Assembly (NCBI RefSeq): GCF_029338315.1
Contig: NZ_CP119794.1
Coordinates: forward strand, 3,286,001-3,350,000
Reading direction: 5' to 3'
Source: Haloarcula regularis
Lineage (GTDB): Archaea; Halobacteriota; Halobacteria; Halobacteriales; Haloarculaceae
DNA: 64,000 nt
Below the pieces are notes generated by a model. The model saw only the letters and a list, made by a program, of their open reading frames with translations, had not been told where the DNA came from and did no database searches. Below, in pieces: positions 35,750 through 43,908 of this stretch (positions within the stretch are counted from its first letter, which is position 1; the number at the start of each line of letters is the position of its first letter). A program made the translations under genes and the position numbers.

Positions 35750-38206
35750 TCAGCCGTGTTCCGACCAGAACCGGTCGAGCTGCCCCGCGAGGAACTCCGG
35801 CGTCATCGTGGTGAACTCCTCACGCTCGCTCTCGGGGAGGTACGGGTACACCGAGTGGCGCGCGTCGGGGGTGTACCGGCGGCCGACGAACGCCCGGACG
35901 CCGACCTCGTCGACGCCGCGGATGACCCGGCCGATGGCCTGGCGGGCGCGCCGGACCGCCGGCACCGTCAGCGCGTACTCGAAGGCGTTCTCCTCGCCGA
36001 AGGCGTCGCCGTAGGCCCGCTGGACGGCCCGGACGCGGGGCGACCCGATGTTCACCAGCGGGACCCCCACGACCGCACACGTCGAGAGTTTCGCCCCGTC
36101 GTAGTCGACGCCCTCGGTCAGCGTCCCGCGCGTGGAGGTGACCAGCACCTTCCCCTCGCCGCGGAAGAACCGTCGCTTGCGCCGGTCGGTCTCCTCGTTG
36201 CTCGAGGCCTCGTCGACGACGACGGGTTTCTCGACGGCCGCCTCGAGATAGGCCCCGGCCCAGCGCGCCTCGCGGTAGTTCGGCATCGCGAGCATGACGT
36301 TGCCGGGCGAGCGGGCCAGCGCCCGCAGCGCCTGTGCGTACTCGTCGCGCGTCGGGTTCCAGCTCTCGCCCAGCGGCTCCATGTCCTCGGGGTCGCCCCG
36401 GTTCCGGGCGGTAAAGGGGCGCGCGTCGACCAGGTACGAGGCCCGGTTCTCCGGCGGGAACGGGAGGTCGTAGGTCGTCGATCGGACCGGCCGGCCCGTC
36501 TCGTCCTCGCCCGACGACTCGCCCAGCGCTTCCAGGCCGGAGACGCGGGTGAACACGTCCAGGGGTTCGAGCGTGGCGCTCATCAGGACGCCCCCGCCCA
36601 GCTCGTAGAACACCTCCTTCAGCGCCGTCGCGGGCATGCAGTTGTAACAGAGCAGGCCGGGCGTGTAGACCGCCTGGTAGTCGGCGTCGACGCGGCGCCG
36701 GTCGGCCGGGGAGTGGGCCAGTTCTATCTCCCGGAGGAACGTCGCGTGGTCGCGCTCCCACCACTGGCCGGCGACGACGCCGACGGCGGCACACACCGGC
36801 TGTCTGTTCAGCCCCAGCTGGTCGATGGCGTCCTCGACGGCCGCGCCGACCTGGGCGAGCGAGCGCCACAGCGGCCCGTCGTAGCCCTTCTTCTCGGCCC
36901 ACTCGGTCAGCTCGTCGCGCTCGACAGTATCGGGGTCCCGCAGCGGTATCTCCCGGTCGTGCTCCGGCAGCACGCTCGGATCCGCGCGCCAGCCCTCGTG
37001 TTCCGCGTCGAGGTGTGACTCGATGCGCTCGTCCAGCCACCGGAGCAGGTCGTCGTAGAACTTCCTGGCGTGGTCGACGGCCTCCAGCGGCACCTCGCGG
37101 GCCGACAGCACCTCCCGGACCTGAGCCTTGTGATCGCTGCTCTGCTGGGCGCGCTGGACCAGCAGGTTGCAGTCGTTGCGGGCCTGTTTCAGCGTCTGTC
37201 GCCCCACTCTATCTGAGAGCAGGTCACGCACCCGCTCTTCGAGGCGGTGGGCCTCGTCGACGACGACGAACGTCTGGTCGTCGAGCAGCCCCGAGAGCAG
37301 CGGGCGCGACCCCGGGTCGAAGAGGTGGTTGTAGTTGCCGACGACGACGTCCGCCTCGGCCAGCATGACGCTCATCACCCGGTGGGGACAGGTGCCCCGT
37401 TCGACGGCCGCCGGCAGGTACTCGTCTACCGTGGTGACGTTGTGCTCGCCGACGGCGAAGTCCACGGGCGACCCCTTGTTCCGGGCGTACCAGTCGGCCT
37501 CGAAGGGACAGTACAGCGGCGGGTCGTCGCCCTCGACCATCGACTCGGGTGCGGTCGGCTGACTCGGCCGGTACGGCGACGTCGCCCCGGCCGTCGACAG
37601 GGCGCCCTCACCCAGCGTGGCCTGGTCGACGGCGTCGGGCCGGGCGGCCGCCGCGAGGTCCTGGGCCGCCCGCGGGTCCCACCACTGGTCCTCGTCCTCG
37701 ACTTCCGTCTCGATGGCCGTCTCGGCGACGGCGGCGCCGCTCCCGCGCCCGTCGTCCTCAACGAGTCGCGCCGTCGCCTCCCGCAGGTCCTCGCAGCGCT
37801 CGTGCGTGCTCGCGTCCGCCGGGAACAGTCCCTCACGGCCGTACGGACAGAGGTCGCGCTTCCCGACCAGCGCGATACCGTCCAGCGGCTCCTCGAGTCC
37901 GGCATTCAGCGTCCGCAGGTCCGAAACGAACTGGTCGAGCTGCTGCTTGACGGGCGTGACCACGAGCACCCGCTCGTACAGGTCGGTGTCCCGGACCAGC
38001 GTCGCCGCGGCGGTGAGCGCCGCCATCGTCTTGCCGGTCCCGCAGGGCCCCTCCATCGCCAGGAACCCCCGCGACTTGCCCGCCTCGATGGTCCGCTCGA
38101 CGGCGTCGGCCTGGTTCCCGTAGGGCTCGTCGAACCCGAAGTACGAGCGCCATGCCTCGTCGCCGGTGGCGGCCGAATCTCGCATCGAGACTGGGTTGGG
38201 CGGCAT
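35750..38206 (-). CDS. Rad3/XPD-related superfamily 2 DNA helicase
   Basis: An 818-residue ATP-dependent helicase. Walker A is EGPCGTGKTMAAL (about residues 53-65), the DEAH box is in VVVDEAHRLEERV (about 324), and a late motif is AIGRVIRGVDEVG, with a QxxGRxxR-like motif in VRRARQAIGRVIR. Cysteines at KRDLCPYG, HERCEDL, LYCPFEADW and GTCPHRV match the four-cysteine Fe-S domain of XPD/DinG helicases. A charged insert (about 165-235) enlarges that region. Roles in nucleotide excision repair or R-loop removal are likely. ATG 38206 is used; ATG 38185 is possible. Confidence 0.92.
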   Translation of the reverse strand: MPPNPVSMRDSAATGDEAWRSYFGFDEPYGNQADAVERTIEAGKSRGFLAMEGPCGTGKTMAALTAAATLVRDTDLYERVLVVTPVKQQLDQFVSDLRTLNAGLEEPLDGIALVGKRDLCPYGREGLFPADASTHERCEDLREATARLVEDDGRGSGAAVAETAIETEVEDEDQWWDPRAAQDLAAAARPDAVDQATLGEGALSTAGATSPYRPSQPTAPESMVEGDDPPLYCPFEADWYARNKGSPVDFAVGEHNVTTVDEYLPAAVERGTCPHRVMSVMLAEADVVVGNYNHLFDPGSRPLLSGLLDDQTFVVVDEAHRLEERVRDLLSDRVGRQTLKQARNDCNLLVQRAQQSSDHKAQVREVLSAREVPLEAVDHARKFYDDLLRWLDERIESHLDAEHEGWRADPSVLPEHDREIPLRDPDTVERDELTEWAEKKGYDGPLWRSLAQVGAAVEDAIDQLGLNRQPVCAAVGVVAGQWWERDHATFLREIELAHSPADRRRVDADYQAVYTPGLLCYNCMPATALKEVFYELGGGVLMSATLEPLDVFTRVSGLEALGESSGEDETGRPVRSTTYDLPFPPENRASYLVDARPFTARNRGDPEDMEPLGESWNPTRDEYAQALRALARSPGNVMLAMPNYREARWAGAYLEAAVEKPVVVDEASSNEETDRRKRRFFRGEGKVLVTSTRGTLTEGVDYDGAKLSTCAVVGVPLVNIGSPRVRAVQRAYGDAFGEENAFEYALTVPAVRRARQAIGRVIRGVDEVGVRAFVGRRYTPDARHSVYPYLPESEREEFTTMTPEFLAGQLDRFWSEHG

Positions 38207-38339
38207 CCTACTTCAACCGCCGGATTCGCTAGCAACTCTCTGTACGTGTGAGACGCACCACTCGAAAGCCCCCGCCCGGTCGGCTGTTGCCCCAGCGAAG
38301 TAGCGTGGCCGGGTCCGTGGGGCCGTCTTTTGTACCCGG

Positions 38340-39260
38340 TCACAGCAACACGAACGTCGGCGCGTACAGCAGCAGACAGACCACCGCGGCCGGGCGGTCG
38401 ATGCCCCGTCGCCAGTAGAACAGGCCGAGCACCAGGATGGAGACGGCGAGCATGTAGAGCAGCGACGGTCGGATGGCCCCCGGGTCGGCGACGACCACGT
38501 CGAAGAAGACCGCGCCGATGCCCAGCGAGAAGACCGGGTCGGTGATGTTGCTGCCCAGAATGGACCCGACGGAGATGCCGCTGCGCCCCTCCGAGGCGGC
38601 GATGCCGGCGATGACGATCTCGGGAAGCGTCGTCCCCAGGCCGGTCAGCAGACCGACGAGGTACTCCGGGAGGCCGAACAGCTGGGCCAGGGCGACGCCG
38701 TTGGTGACCATCAGCTGGCCGCCGACGACCACGAGCACGAGGCCGCCGAGTATCCAGGGGAACGTCTGCTCGGGCGATCGGGGCTCCTCGATGACCTCCT
38801 CGGTGATCTCCGTGCCGCCCTCGTTCGTATAGAGGGTGTAGATGAACTGGACGTACGCGAGCATCATCAGCAGACCCTCCGAGCGGTTGATGACGCCGTC
38901 GTCGAGGGTCAGGATCATAATTATCATCGCCAGGATCATCGCCGACCCGTAGACGAGCACGTCGCGGCGCTCGACGACGAAGGGTGCGATGAACGCGACG
39001 ACGGCGATGGCCAGCGTGATCTGGGCGGTCTCCGAGCCGACGATGTTGCCGACCACGAGGTCGCCCGCACCGTAGTAGGCGGCGTAGACCGAAGTGACCA
39101 TCTCCGGGACCGAGGTGCCCACCGAGATGAGGGTGACACCGATGAAAAAGGGCGAGACGCCGTAGTACAGCGCCAGGTCGCCGGCCGAGGTGACCGCGCG
39201 GTCGGCACCGACGACGAGGCCGGCGAGGCCGGCGAGAAAGAGCGCGATTTCGACGAGCAT
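38340..39260 (-). CDS. Calcium/sodium antiporter, YrbG/CaCA family
   Basis: A 306-residue membrane protein with ten predicted helices in two inverted halves. The paired alpha-repeat motifs, VTLISVGTSVPEMVTS (about residues 41-56) and LLTGLGTTLPEIVIAG (about 202-217), carry the ion-binding acids Glu in PEM and PEI. The loop EEVIEEPRSPEQ (about 153-165) separates the halves. It exchanges Na+ for Ca2+ or uses K+; direction is not readable. It stands alone between the helicase and the ABC gene. A longer, more divergent relative lies at 50306-51689. Confidence 0.92.
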   Translation of the reverse strand: MLVEIALFLAGLAGLVVGADRAVTSAGDLALYYGVSPFFIGVTLISVGTSVPEMVTSVYAAYYGAGDLVVGNIVGSETAQITLAIAVVAFIAPFVVERRDVLVYGSAMILAMIIMILTLDDGVINRSEGLLMMLAYVQFIYTLYTNEGGTEITEEVIEEPRSPEQTFPWILGGLVLVVVGGQLMVTNGVALAQLFGLPEYLVGLLTGLGTTLPEIVIAGIAASEGRSGISVGSILGSNITDPVFSLGIGAVFFDVVVADPGAIRPSLLYMLAVSILVLGLFYWRRGIDRPAAVVCLLLYAPTFVLL

Positions 39261-39407
39261 CTACGCGGGGCGACTCGCGGCAGGGAGTAAAACGTTGCTA
39301 CGGAGACAGGTTCGATCGTCGCTCTCGGCGGCCCGTTCGATCAGCTGTTCCACGAGCGCGCGGCCGCGACGAAACCTGCAAAGCCGTCCGGCCCGTTGTG
39401 CGGACGA

Positions 39408-40215
39408 ATGCACGCCATCGAAGTCGACGGGCTCACGCGGCGCTACGGTGACCTGGTCGCCGTCGACGACGTCTCGATCTCGGTCGCCGAGGGCGAGATA
39501 CTGGGCCTGCTGGGGCCGAACGGCGCCGGCAAGTCGACGCTCGTCAACACCCTGTGTACCCTCCTCCGGCCGAGCGAGGGGACCGCCCGCGTCGCCGGCC
39601 ACGACGTCCGCGACGCACCCGGCGCGGTCCGGGCGAGTATCGGCGTCGTCTTCCAGGAACCCGCCCTCGACGAGGAGCTCACCGGCCTCGAGAACCTCCG
39701 GTTCCACGGCAGGCTGTACGGGATGCGTGGCGAGTACCGGCGCGAGCGCGTCGAGACGGTCCTCGACCTGGTGGACCTCGCCGCCGACCGCGACAAGCCG
39801 GTCGGCGAGTACTCCGGCGGGATGGCCCGCCGGCTGGAACTCGCCCGCGGGTTGCTCCACGAACCCGCCGTCCTCTTTCTCGACGAACCGACCGTCGGCC
39901 TCGACGCCGGCACGCGAAAGACCGTCCGCGAGTACGTCGCACGCCTGAACCGCGAGGCCGGCGTCACCGTCGTGCTGACGACCCACTACATGGAGGAGGC
40001 CGACGCGCTCTGTGACCGTGTCGCCATCGTCGACGACGGCGAGGTGGTCGCGCTCGACACGCCGGCGGCGCTGAAGGCCGACCTGGGCGGCGACGTGGTT
40101 CGGCTCGGCACCGACGACCCCGGCGCCGTCGGCCGCGCCGTCCGCGACCGGCCGTGGGTCCGCTCGGTGACCGAGACGACCGACGGCGTCACCGTGGGCG
40201 TCGACGACGACGCTG
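39408..40215 (+). CDS. ABC-2-type exporter ATP-binding protein, C-terminally truncated by a deletion
   Basis: The first 268 codons from ATG 39408 are a DrrA/CcmA-type ATPase: Walker A GPNGAGKST (about 37-45), Q-loop VVFQEPALDEEL, signature EYSGGMARRLELARGLL, Walker B LFLDEPTVGLD and the H-loop TTHYME. The family usually continues for 40-60 more residues. Here TVGVDDD runs straight into the middle of the permease across the sequence TCGACGACGACG at 40201-40212. The missing ATPase tail plus the permease N-terminal half amount to several hundred bases. Either the strain has lost them, or the assembly has collapsed there. Downstream, the ATPase frame stays open as a meaningless overlap to 40994. 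Confidence 0.85.
40201..40212. other. Deletion or assembly junction inside the ABC operon
   Basis: The repeat TCGACGACGACG reads as VDDD in the ATPase frame (gtc gac gac gac) and as STTT in the permease frame (tcg acg acg acg). Both sides fit their proteins up to this point, so the short repeat is where the two ends were joined. It marks a microhomology deletion or a collapsed repeat. Confidence 0.6.
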
Positions 40216-40632
40216 CTCCAGGCCCTGCTCATCCTGGTGCTCGCAATCCCGCTGGGGTTCCGGCCGGTGTCGCTCTGGGGCATCGTGGTCGCCGTCCTCT
40301 TCCTCGTGCTCATCGCCGCGACGTTCATCGGCCTCGGCCTGGCGATGGCCTCGCAGTTCAAGGACACGCAGGGGTACAACCTCATCATCAACTTCGCGCT
40401 CTTCCCCCTGGCCTTCCTCTCGGGGGCGTTCTTCCCGCTCTCGAACCTCCCGCTGCCGGTTCGCGTCGTCGGCTATCTCAACCCGCTCACCTACGGCGTC
40501 GACGGCCTCCGGGGCGCGCTCGTGGGCTTCTCCGAGCGGGCGCTGCTCGTCGACTTCGGGGCGATGGTCGTCGCTGCCGCGCTCACCGTCGTCGTCGGTG
40601 CGGCACTGTTACGCCGGGTCGAACCGGTCTGA
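40204..40632 (+). pseudogene. C-terminal half of an ABC-2-type permease
   Basis: The frame TTTLLQALLILVLAIPLGF through to RRVEPV at TGA 40630-40632 is the last 140 residues of an ABC-2 permease of the DrrB type. It has four hydrophobic segments, the family's SQFKDTQGYNLIINFALFPL, the SGAFFPLSNLPLP loop and YLNPLTYGVDGLRGALVG. The N-terminal half, about 110 residues with the amphipathic entry helix and first two helices, is absent, and no start codon precedes the fragment except internal GTG codons such as 40237. As given it cannot form a transporter. Confidence 0.8.
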
Positions 40633-40641
40633 CGTCCCTGC

Positions 40642-41760
40642 TCACCCGAAGTACGCGGCCAGTCGCGTCGCCGCTTCCTCGACACGCGGGGTCACCAGTG
40701 CGAAGCGAATCCAGTCGGCCCGCGACTCGCCGAACGCCTCACCGGGCATCCCCGCCACGCCGGCCTCGTCGACGAGCTCGTAGACGTTCTCGAACGTTCC
40801 CGGGAACTCGGGGAAGCGGGCCATCACGTAGAAGCCGCCCTCGGGCCGGTCGTACGCCGCGCCGCTGTCGGCGAGGGCCTCGCAGAAGGTGTCGATGCGC
40901 GATTCGAGGCGGTCGCGACACACCGCGTAGTAGTCCGGCGAGGTGGTCTCGAGCGCCCGGGCGACGGCATGCTGGGCCGGCCGACTGCCGGTGACGTTCG
41001 TGAGCATGTGCTGGGTCCGGGCGCGGTCGAGCAACTCCCCGTTCGGGCCGTCTTCACGGGGGAAGACGGCGTAGCCGACCCTGAAGCCGGTGATCGCGAG
41101 CGACTTCGAGAAGGAGTTCGTCGCGACGACGTTCGGCGAGTCCTGGTCCAGCGCGGAGGCGAACCGCCCGGAGTAGTCGAAGTGGTCGTACACCTCGTCG
41201 CTAACCAGCAGGGCGTCGGTTTCCTGGGCGACGGCGGCGAACTCGGCCATCGCGTCGGCGTCGTAGACGGCGCCGGTCGGGTTGTTCGGCGAGTTGACGA
41301 CGATGACCGCCGTCTCGTCGCTCGCGGCCTCGCGGACGGTCTCGGGACGAAGGTGGCCGTCGTCGTCGACCGGGACCAGCGTCAGGTCGGCCCCGAGGAA
41401 GTTCACGCGGCCCGCGTAGTAGGGGTAGACGGGGTCGGTCAGGAGTATCTCCGACCCGGAGAACGACTCGAGGCCGCCGCTCATCGCGAGGTGGTTGGCC
41501 TCGCCGGCGCCGTTGGTGACGAGGACGCGGTCGACGTCGACCCCGCGCCGGGCGGCGATCTCCTCGCGCAGTTGCCGGAGGCCGACGCTCGGCGGGTACT
41601 GGAACGAGTCGGCGTCGCCCTCGGCGTACTCGCGGAGCCCCTCGCGGAGCCCCTCGGGCGGGTCCCAGTCGGGGTTCCCGGAGACCATGTCGACGACGTC
41701 CCGGTCGGCCCGCTGGGCGTACTGCATCACCCGGAAGAACTGTGGCGTCTCGTAGTCCAT
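40642..41760 (-). CDS. PLP-dependent aminotransferase, class I/II
   Basis: A 372-residue fold-type I aminotransferase. It has VTNGAGEANHLAM for cofactor phosphate binding, VNSPNNPTGAVYD (about 155-167, the substrate-pocket Asn), SDEVYDHFDY, the PLP lysine Lys219 in NSFSKSLAITGFRVGY, and the substrate carboxylate Arg in RFALVTP near the C-terminus. The subgroup resembles aspartate/aromatic aminotransferases, so a role in aromatic or branched amino-acid metabolism is possible but unproven. The ATG at 41760 is the only reasonable start. It lies nine bases from the permease fragment, convergently. Confidence 0.9.
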   Translation of the reverse strand: MDYETPQFFRVMQYAQRADRDVVDMVSGNPDWDPPEGLREGLREYAEGDADSFQYPPSVGLRQLREEIAARRGVDVDRVLVTNGAGEANHLAMSGGLESFSGSEILLTDPVYPYYAGRVNFLGADLTLVPVDDDGHLRPETVREAASDETAVIVVNSPNNPTGAVYDADAMAEFAAVAQETDALLVSDEVYDHFDYSGRFASALDQDSPNVVATNSFSKSLAITGFRVGYAVFPREDGPNGELLDRARTQHMLTNVTGSRPAQHAVARALETTSPDYYAVCRDRLESRIDTFCEALADSGAAYDRPEGGFYVMARFPEFPGTFENVYELVDEAGVAGMPGEAFGESRADWIRFALVTPRVEEAATRLAAYFG

Positions 41761-41803
41761 GGTGCCCGGGGATTCGTCCCGGGCGGGCTTTCCACCTTCG
41801 GTG

Positions 41804-41947
41804 TCACTGCCGGACGTACAGCGTCACAACGCCGAGGCCGAGCAAGAGTAGGCCCCACAGCAGGTCCGAACCGGGCAACACCCCGAGCAGGAGCGTCACG
41901 AGGCCCGAGGACACGAGCGACCAGCCGAGTGTCGTCTGATAGGACAT
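41804..41947 (-). CDS. 47-residue membrane protein
   Basis: ATG 41947 opens MSYQTTLGWSLVSSG, followed by two short hydrophobic helices (LVTLLLGVLPG and LLWGLLLLGLGVVTLYV) and a final RQ. It looks like a two-helix hairpin of unknown function. A TATA-like AAGATAATATC at 41971-41981 lies about 27 bases upstream, supporting this start over the longer frame from 42025. It is transcribed divergently from pncC across a strong palindrome. Confidence 0.68.
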   Translation of the reverse strand: MSYQTTLGWSLVSSGLVTLLLGVLPGSDLLWGLLLLGLGVVTLYVRQ

Positions 41948-41970
41948 GGATATCCTATCGGCCGGGGACG

Positions 41971-42013
41971 GAAGATAATATCGTTCAGTTGTCAGGACTG
42001 AACGCTTTTGTCC
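41971..42013. promoter_or_regulatory. Divergent promoters with 8-bp inverted repeat between the membrane protein and pncC
   Basis: CGTTCAGT (41982-41989) and ACTGAACG (41997-42004) form a perfect inverted repeat with a 7-base spacer. It sits exactly between the TATA-like element of the leftward gene (41971-41981) and that of pncC (CGCTTTTGTCC, 42003-42013), each about 21-31 bases from its start codon. One bound regulator could control both genes. Confidence 0.55.
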
Positions 42014-42033
42014 GCGACCGACCAACGGCGGGT

Positions 42034-42546
42034 ATGCCCGACGAACGCGACAGTCCAGTCGAGGAACGCGTCGGCGACGCGCTCCGTGACCGGGGCGAGA
42101 CCGTCGCCGTCGCCGAGTCCTGCACCGGCGGCCTGGTCGGCTCCTTGCTCACCGACGTCCCCGGGTCCAGCGACTACTTCGACCGCTCGCTTGTCACCTA
42201 CTCCAACGACGCGAAACAGGCCCTGCTGGCCGTCTCCCGGGAGTCGCTGGACGCCCACGGCGCCGTCTCCGAACCCGTCGCCGGCGAGATGGCCCGCGGG
42301 GTCAGAGACACCGCCGGCACAGACTGGGGCGTCGCGACCACGGGCGTCGCGGGGCCGGACGGCGGCACCGAGGCGACGCCCGTGGGCACCGTCTACGTCG
42401 GCCTCGCCTTCGCCGCGCCCTGGACGACCGGCGGCTCCTGGGTCGAGGTCTCGCGCTACGAGTTCGACGGATCCCGCACCGAGGTGAAAGCCCGGATCGC
42501 CCGGCAGGCGCTCGCCGACCTCCTGGCGGCCGCGCGCGAGGAGTGA
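42034..42546 (+). CDS. pncC: CinA-family nicotinamide-nucleotide amidase
   Basis: A 170-residue PncC/CinA C-terminal-domain enzyme that hydrolyses nicotinamide mononucleotide to nicotinate mononucleotide in NAD recycling. The family motifs are AVAESCTGGLVGSLLTDVPGSS (about residues 24-45; the catalytic Ser is in SCTGG), SLVTYSNDAK (about 52-61), and TTGVAGPDGGTEATPVGTVYVG (about 107-128). It is the stand-alone form without the N-terminal MoaB-like domain. ATG 42034 has a TATA-like element about 25 bases upstream. The YdjM-like gene follows after 35 bases. Confidence 0.92.
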   Translation: MPDERDSPVEERVGDALRDRGETVAVAESCTGGLVGSLLTDVPGSSDYFDRSLVTYSNDAKQALLAVSRESLDAHGAVSEPVAGEMARGVRDTAGTDWGVATTGVAGPDGGTEATPVGTVYVGLAFAAPWTTGGSWVEVSRYEFDGSRTEVKARIARQALADLLAAAREE

Positions 42547-42581
42547 AAACACCTTTCGGCGCCGCGTTCGTCCCCCGCTGG

Positions 42582-43088
42582 ATGAACAAACGCGGGCACG
42601 TGCTGAACGCGATTCTGTTGAGTATCGGCCTCGGATACGTCCTCGACCCGTCCGGCGACGTCACGACGTTCGCGACCATCGCCGAGGTGTTCCTCCCGGT
42701 GGTGCTGGGGGCGCTCTTTCCCGACGTCGACACGGCCTTCGGGAAGCACCGCAAGACGCTCCACAACCTGCCGGTCCTCGTCGTCTTCCTGGCCCACCCC
42801 ATCTACCACGCCGGCAACCTCCAGTGGGTCTGGCTCGGCGTCCTCACTCACTACGTCCTCGATTACCTGGGATCCCGCCGCGGCATCGCGCTGTTTTACC
42901 CGCTCTCGGACCGCGAGTACGGCTTCCCCTCGGGGGTCACTACCTCTAGCGAACACGCCGAATTGGTGACCGTCGCCATCACGGCCATCGAACTGGGCGC
43001 TATCGCGGTCCTGGTCCACGTCCTCCCGACGTACCTGCCGCCGGACGTGACCCAGCTGCTCGCCGAGAACACCGCCCTGGTCGCCTAA
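42582..43088 (+). CDS. Metal-dependent hydrolase-like membrane protein (YdjM family)
   Basis: A 168-residue protein with four or five membrane helices. It has conserved polar residues at helix ends: MNKRGHVLNAILL at the N-terminus, LGALFPDVDTAFGKHRKTLHN (about residues 41-61), and GVLTHYVLDYL (about 86-96). The H-x-D/PDxD pattern is that of the YdjM (DUF457) family, often labelled LexA-binding or metal-dependent hydrolase; its reaction is unknown. It follows pncC by 35 bases on the same strand. Its TAA overlaps the stop of the convergent PHP gene by two bases. Confidence 0.85.
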   Translation: MNKRGHVLNAILLSIGLGYVLDPSGDVTTFATIAEVFLPVVLGALFPDVDTAFGKHRKTLHNLPVLVVFLAHPIYHAGNLQWVWLGVLTHYVLDYLGSRRGIALFYPLSDREYGFPSGVTTSSEHAELVTVAITAIELGAIAVLVHVLPTYLPPDVTQLLAENTALVA

Positions 43089-43844
43089 TACACCTTCACG
43101 TCGTCGAATTCGCCGCCGTAGGCGACGTGGTCCGGGTGTGTCGGGGCCGTCCCCTGGAGCATCACCCGGTCGAACTTCTCCCAGGTGTTCTCGTAGCCGA
43201 GGTGGGCGAACTCCATGGCACAGCGCACCTGGTGGCCGACGCCGTGGCGATGGAGGACGCGCCGCGGGTCGCCGTTCCGGAGCGCCCCGGTGACCGCCTG
43301 CTCGCCCTCGAGGGCGCTCGAACTCGACCCACGCCTCGCCGACGGTCCGTCGCAGGTGGGCGTACGACGACGTGAACGTCGGCAGGCCCGTCTCGCTGGC
43401 GAATTTCCTGGCTCGCCGGTTGTGGTGCGGGAGGTGTTTGGGATTGTAGACCTCGACGGCGTCGATGGTGTCCCGATAGTGGCGCAGCTCCTCCAGGCCG
43501 AGGCTCACACTCAGGAAGCCCGGATGGGGGACCAGCACGGCGGCCTCCTGCCGTCGCAGTTCGGCCATCGTCGCCGAGAGCGTCAGGAAGTCCGGGACCG
43601 GCTCCTCGAGGCCGACGGCCAGGACGTGGCGCCGCTTCTGCCAGGAGTTCGCGAACAGCTCGCGGGCGGGGATGACGGTCAGCCGGTCGTCCGAGAACTG
43701 TCGGGCCCGCTTTCGGATCTGGGGCAACCGCGTGAAGTGTGGCGCGTACACGATGGCGTCCAGTCCCCGGTCTTTCGCCCGTTTGACGACCTGCTCGTCG
43801 AGTACCTTCACGTGCAGGTCGACGGCGTACCCCTCACTCGTCAC
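43085..43844 (-). CDS. PHP-domain metal-dependent phosphoesterase-like protein (frameshifted as given)
   Basis: A protein of about 253 residues starting GTG 43844 (VTSEGYAVDLHVKVLDE). PHP-type motifs are DLHVK, IVYAPHFT, IPARELF, LVPHPGF, and VEVYNPKHLPHHNRRA. The first motif is DLHVK rather than DLHxH. The frame breaks at 43310-43319; restoring GC in the GCGC context joins TVGEAWVEFE to a second frame ending EFDDVKVY at the TAG of 43085-43087, with CAMEFAHLGYENTWEKFDR. Without the repair the frame runs on meaninglessly to 42456. The substrate is unknown. It is downstream of the histidine kinase on the same strand, 64 bases apart. Confidence 0.8.
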
Positions 43845-43908
43845 GCCACTCGGTATCCACGTGGGCCCATTAGTAATTTCTATTCGCGACGCCAGCGACG
43901 CCGCCCCG

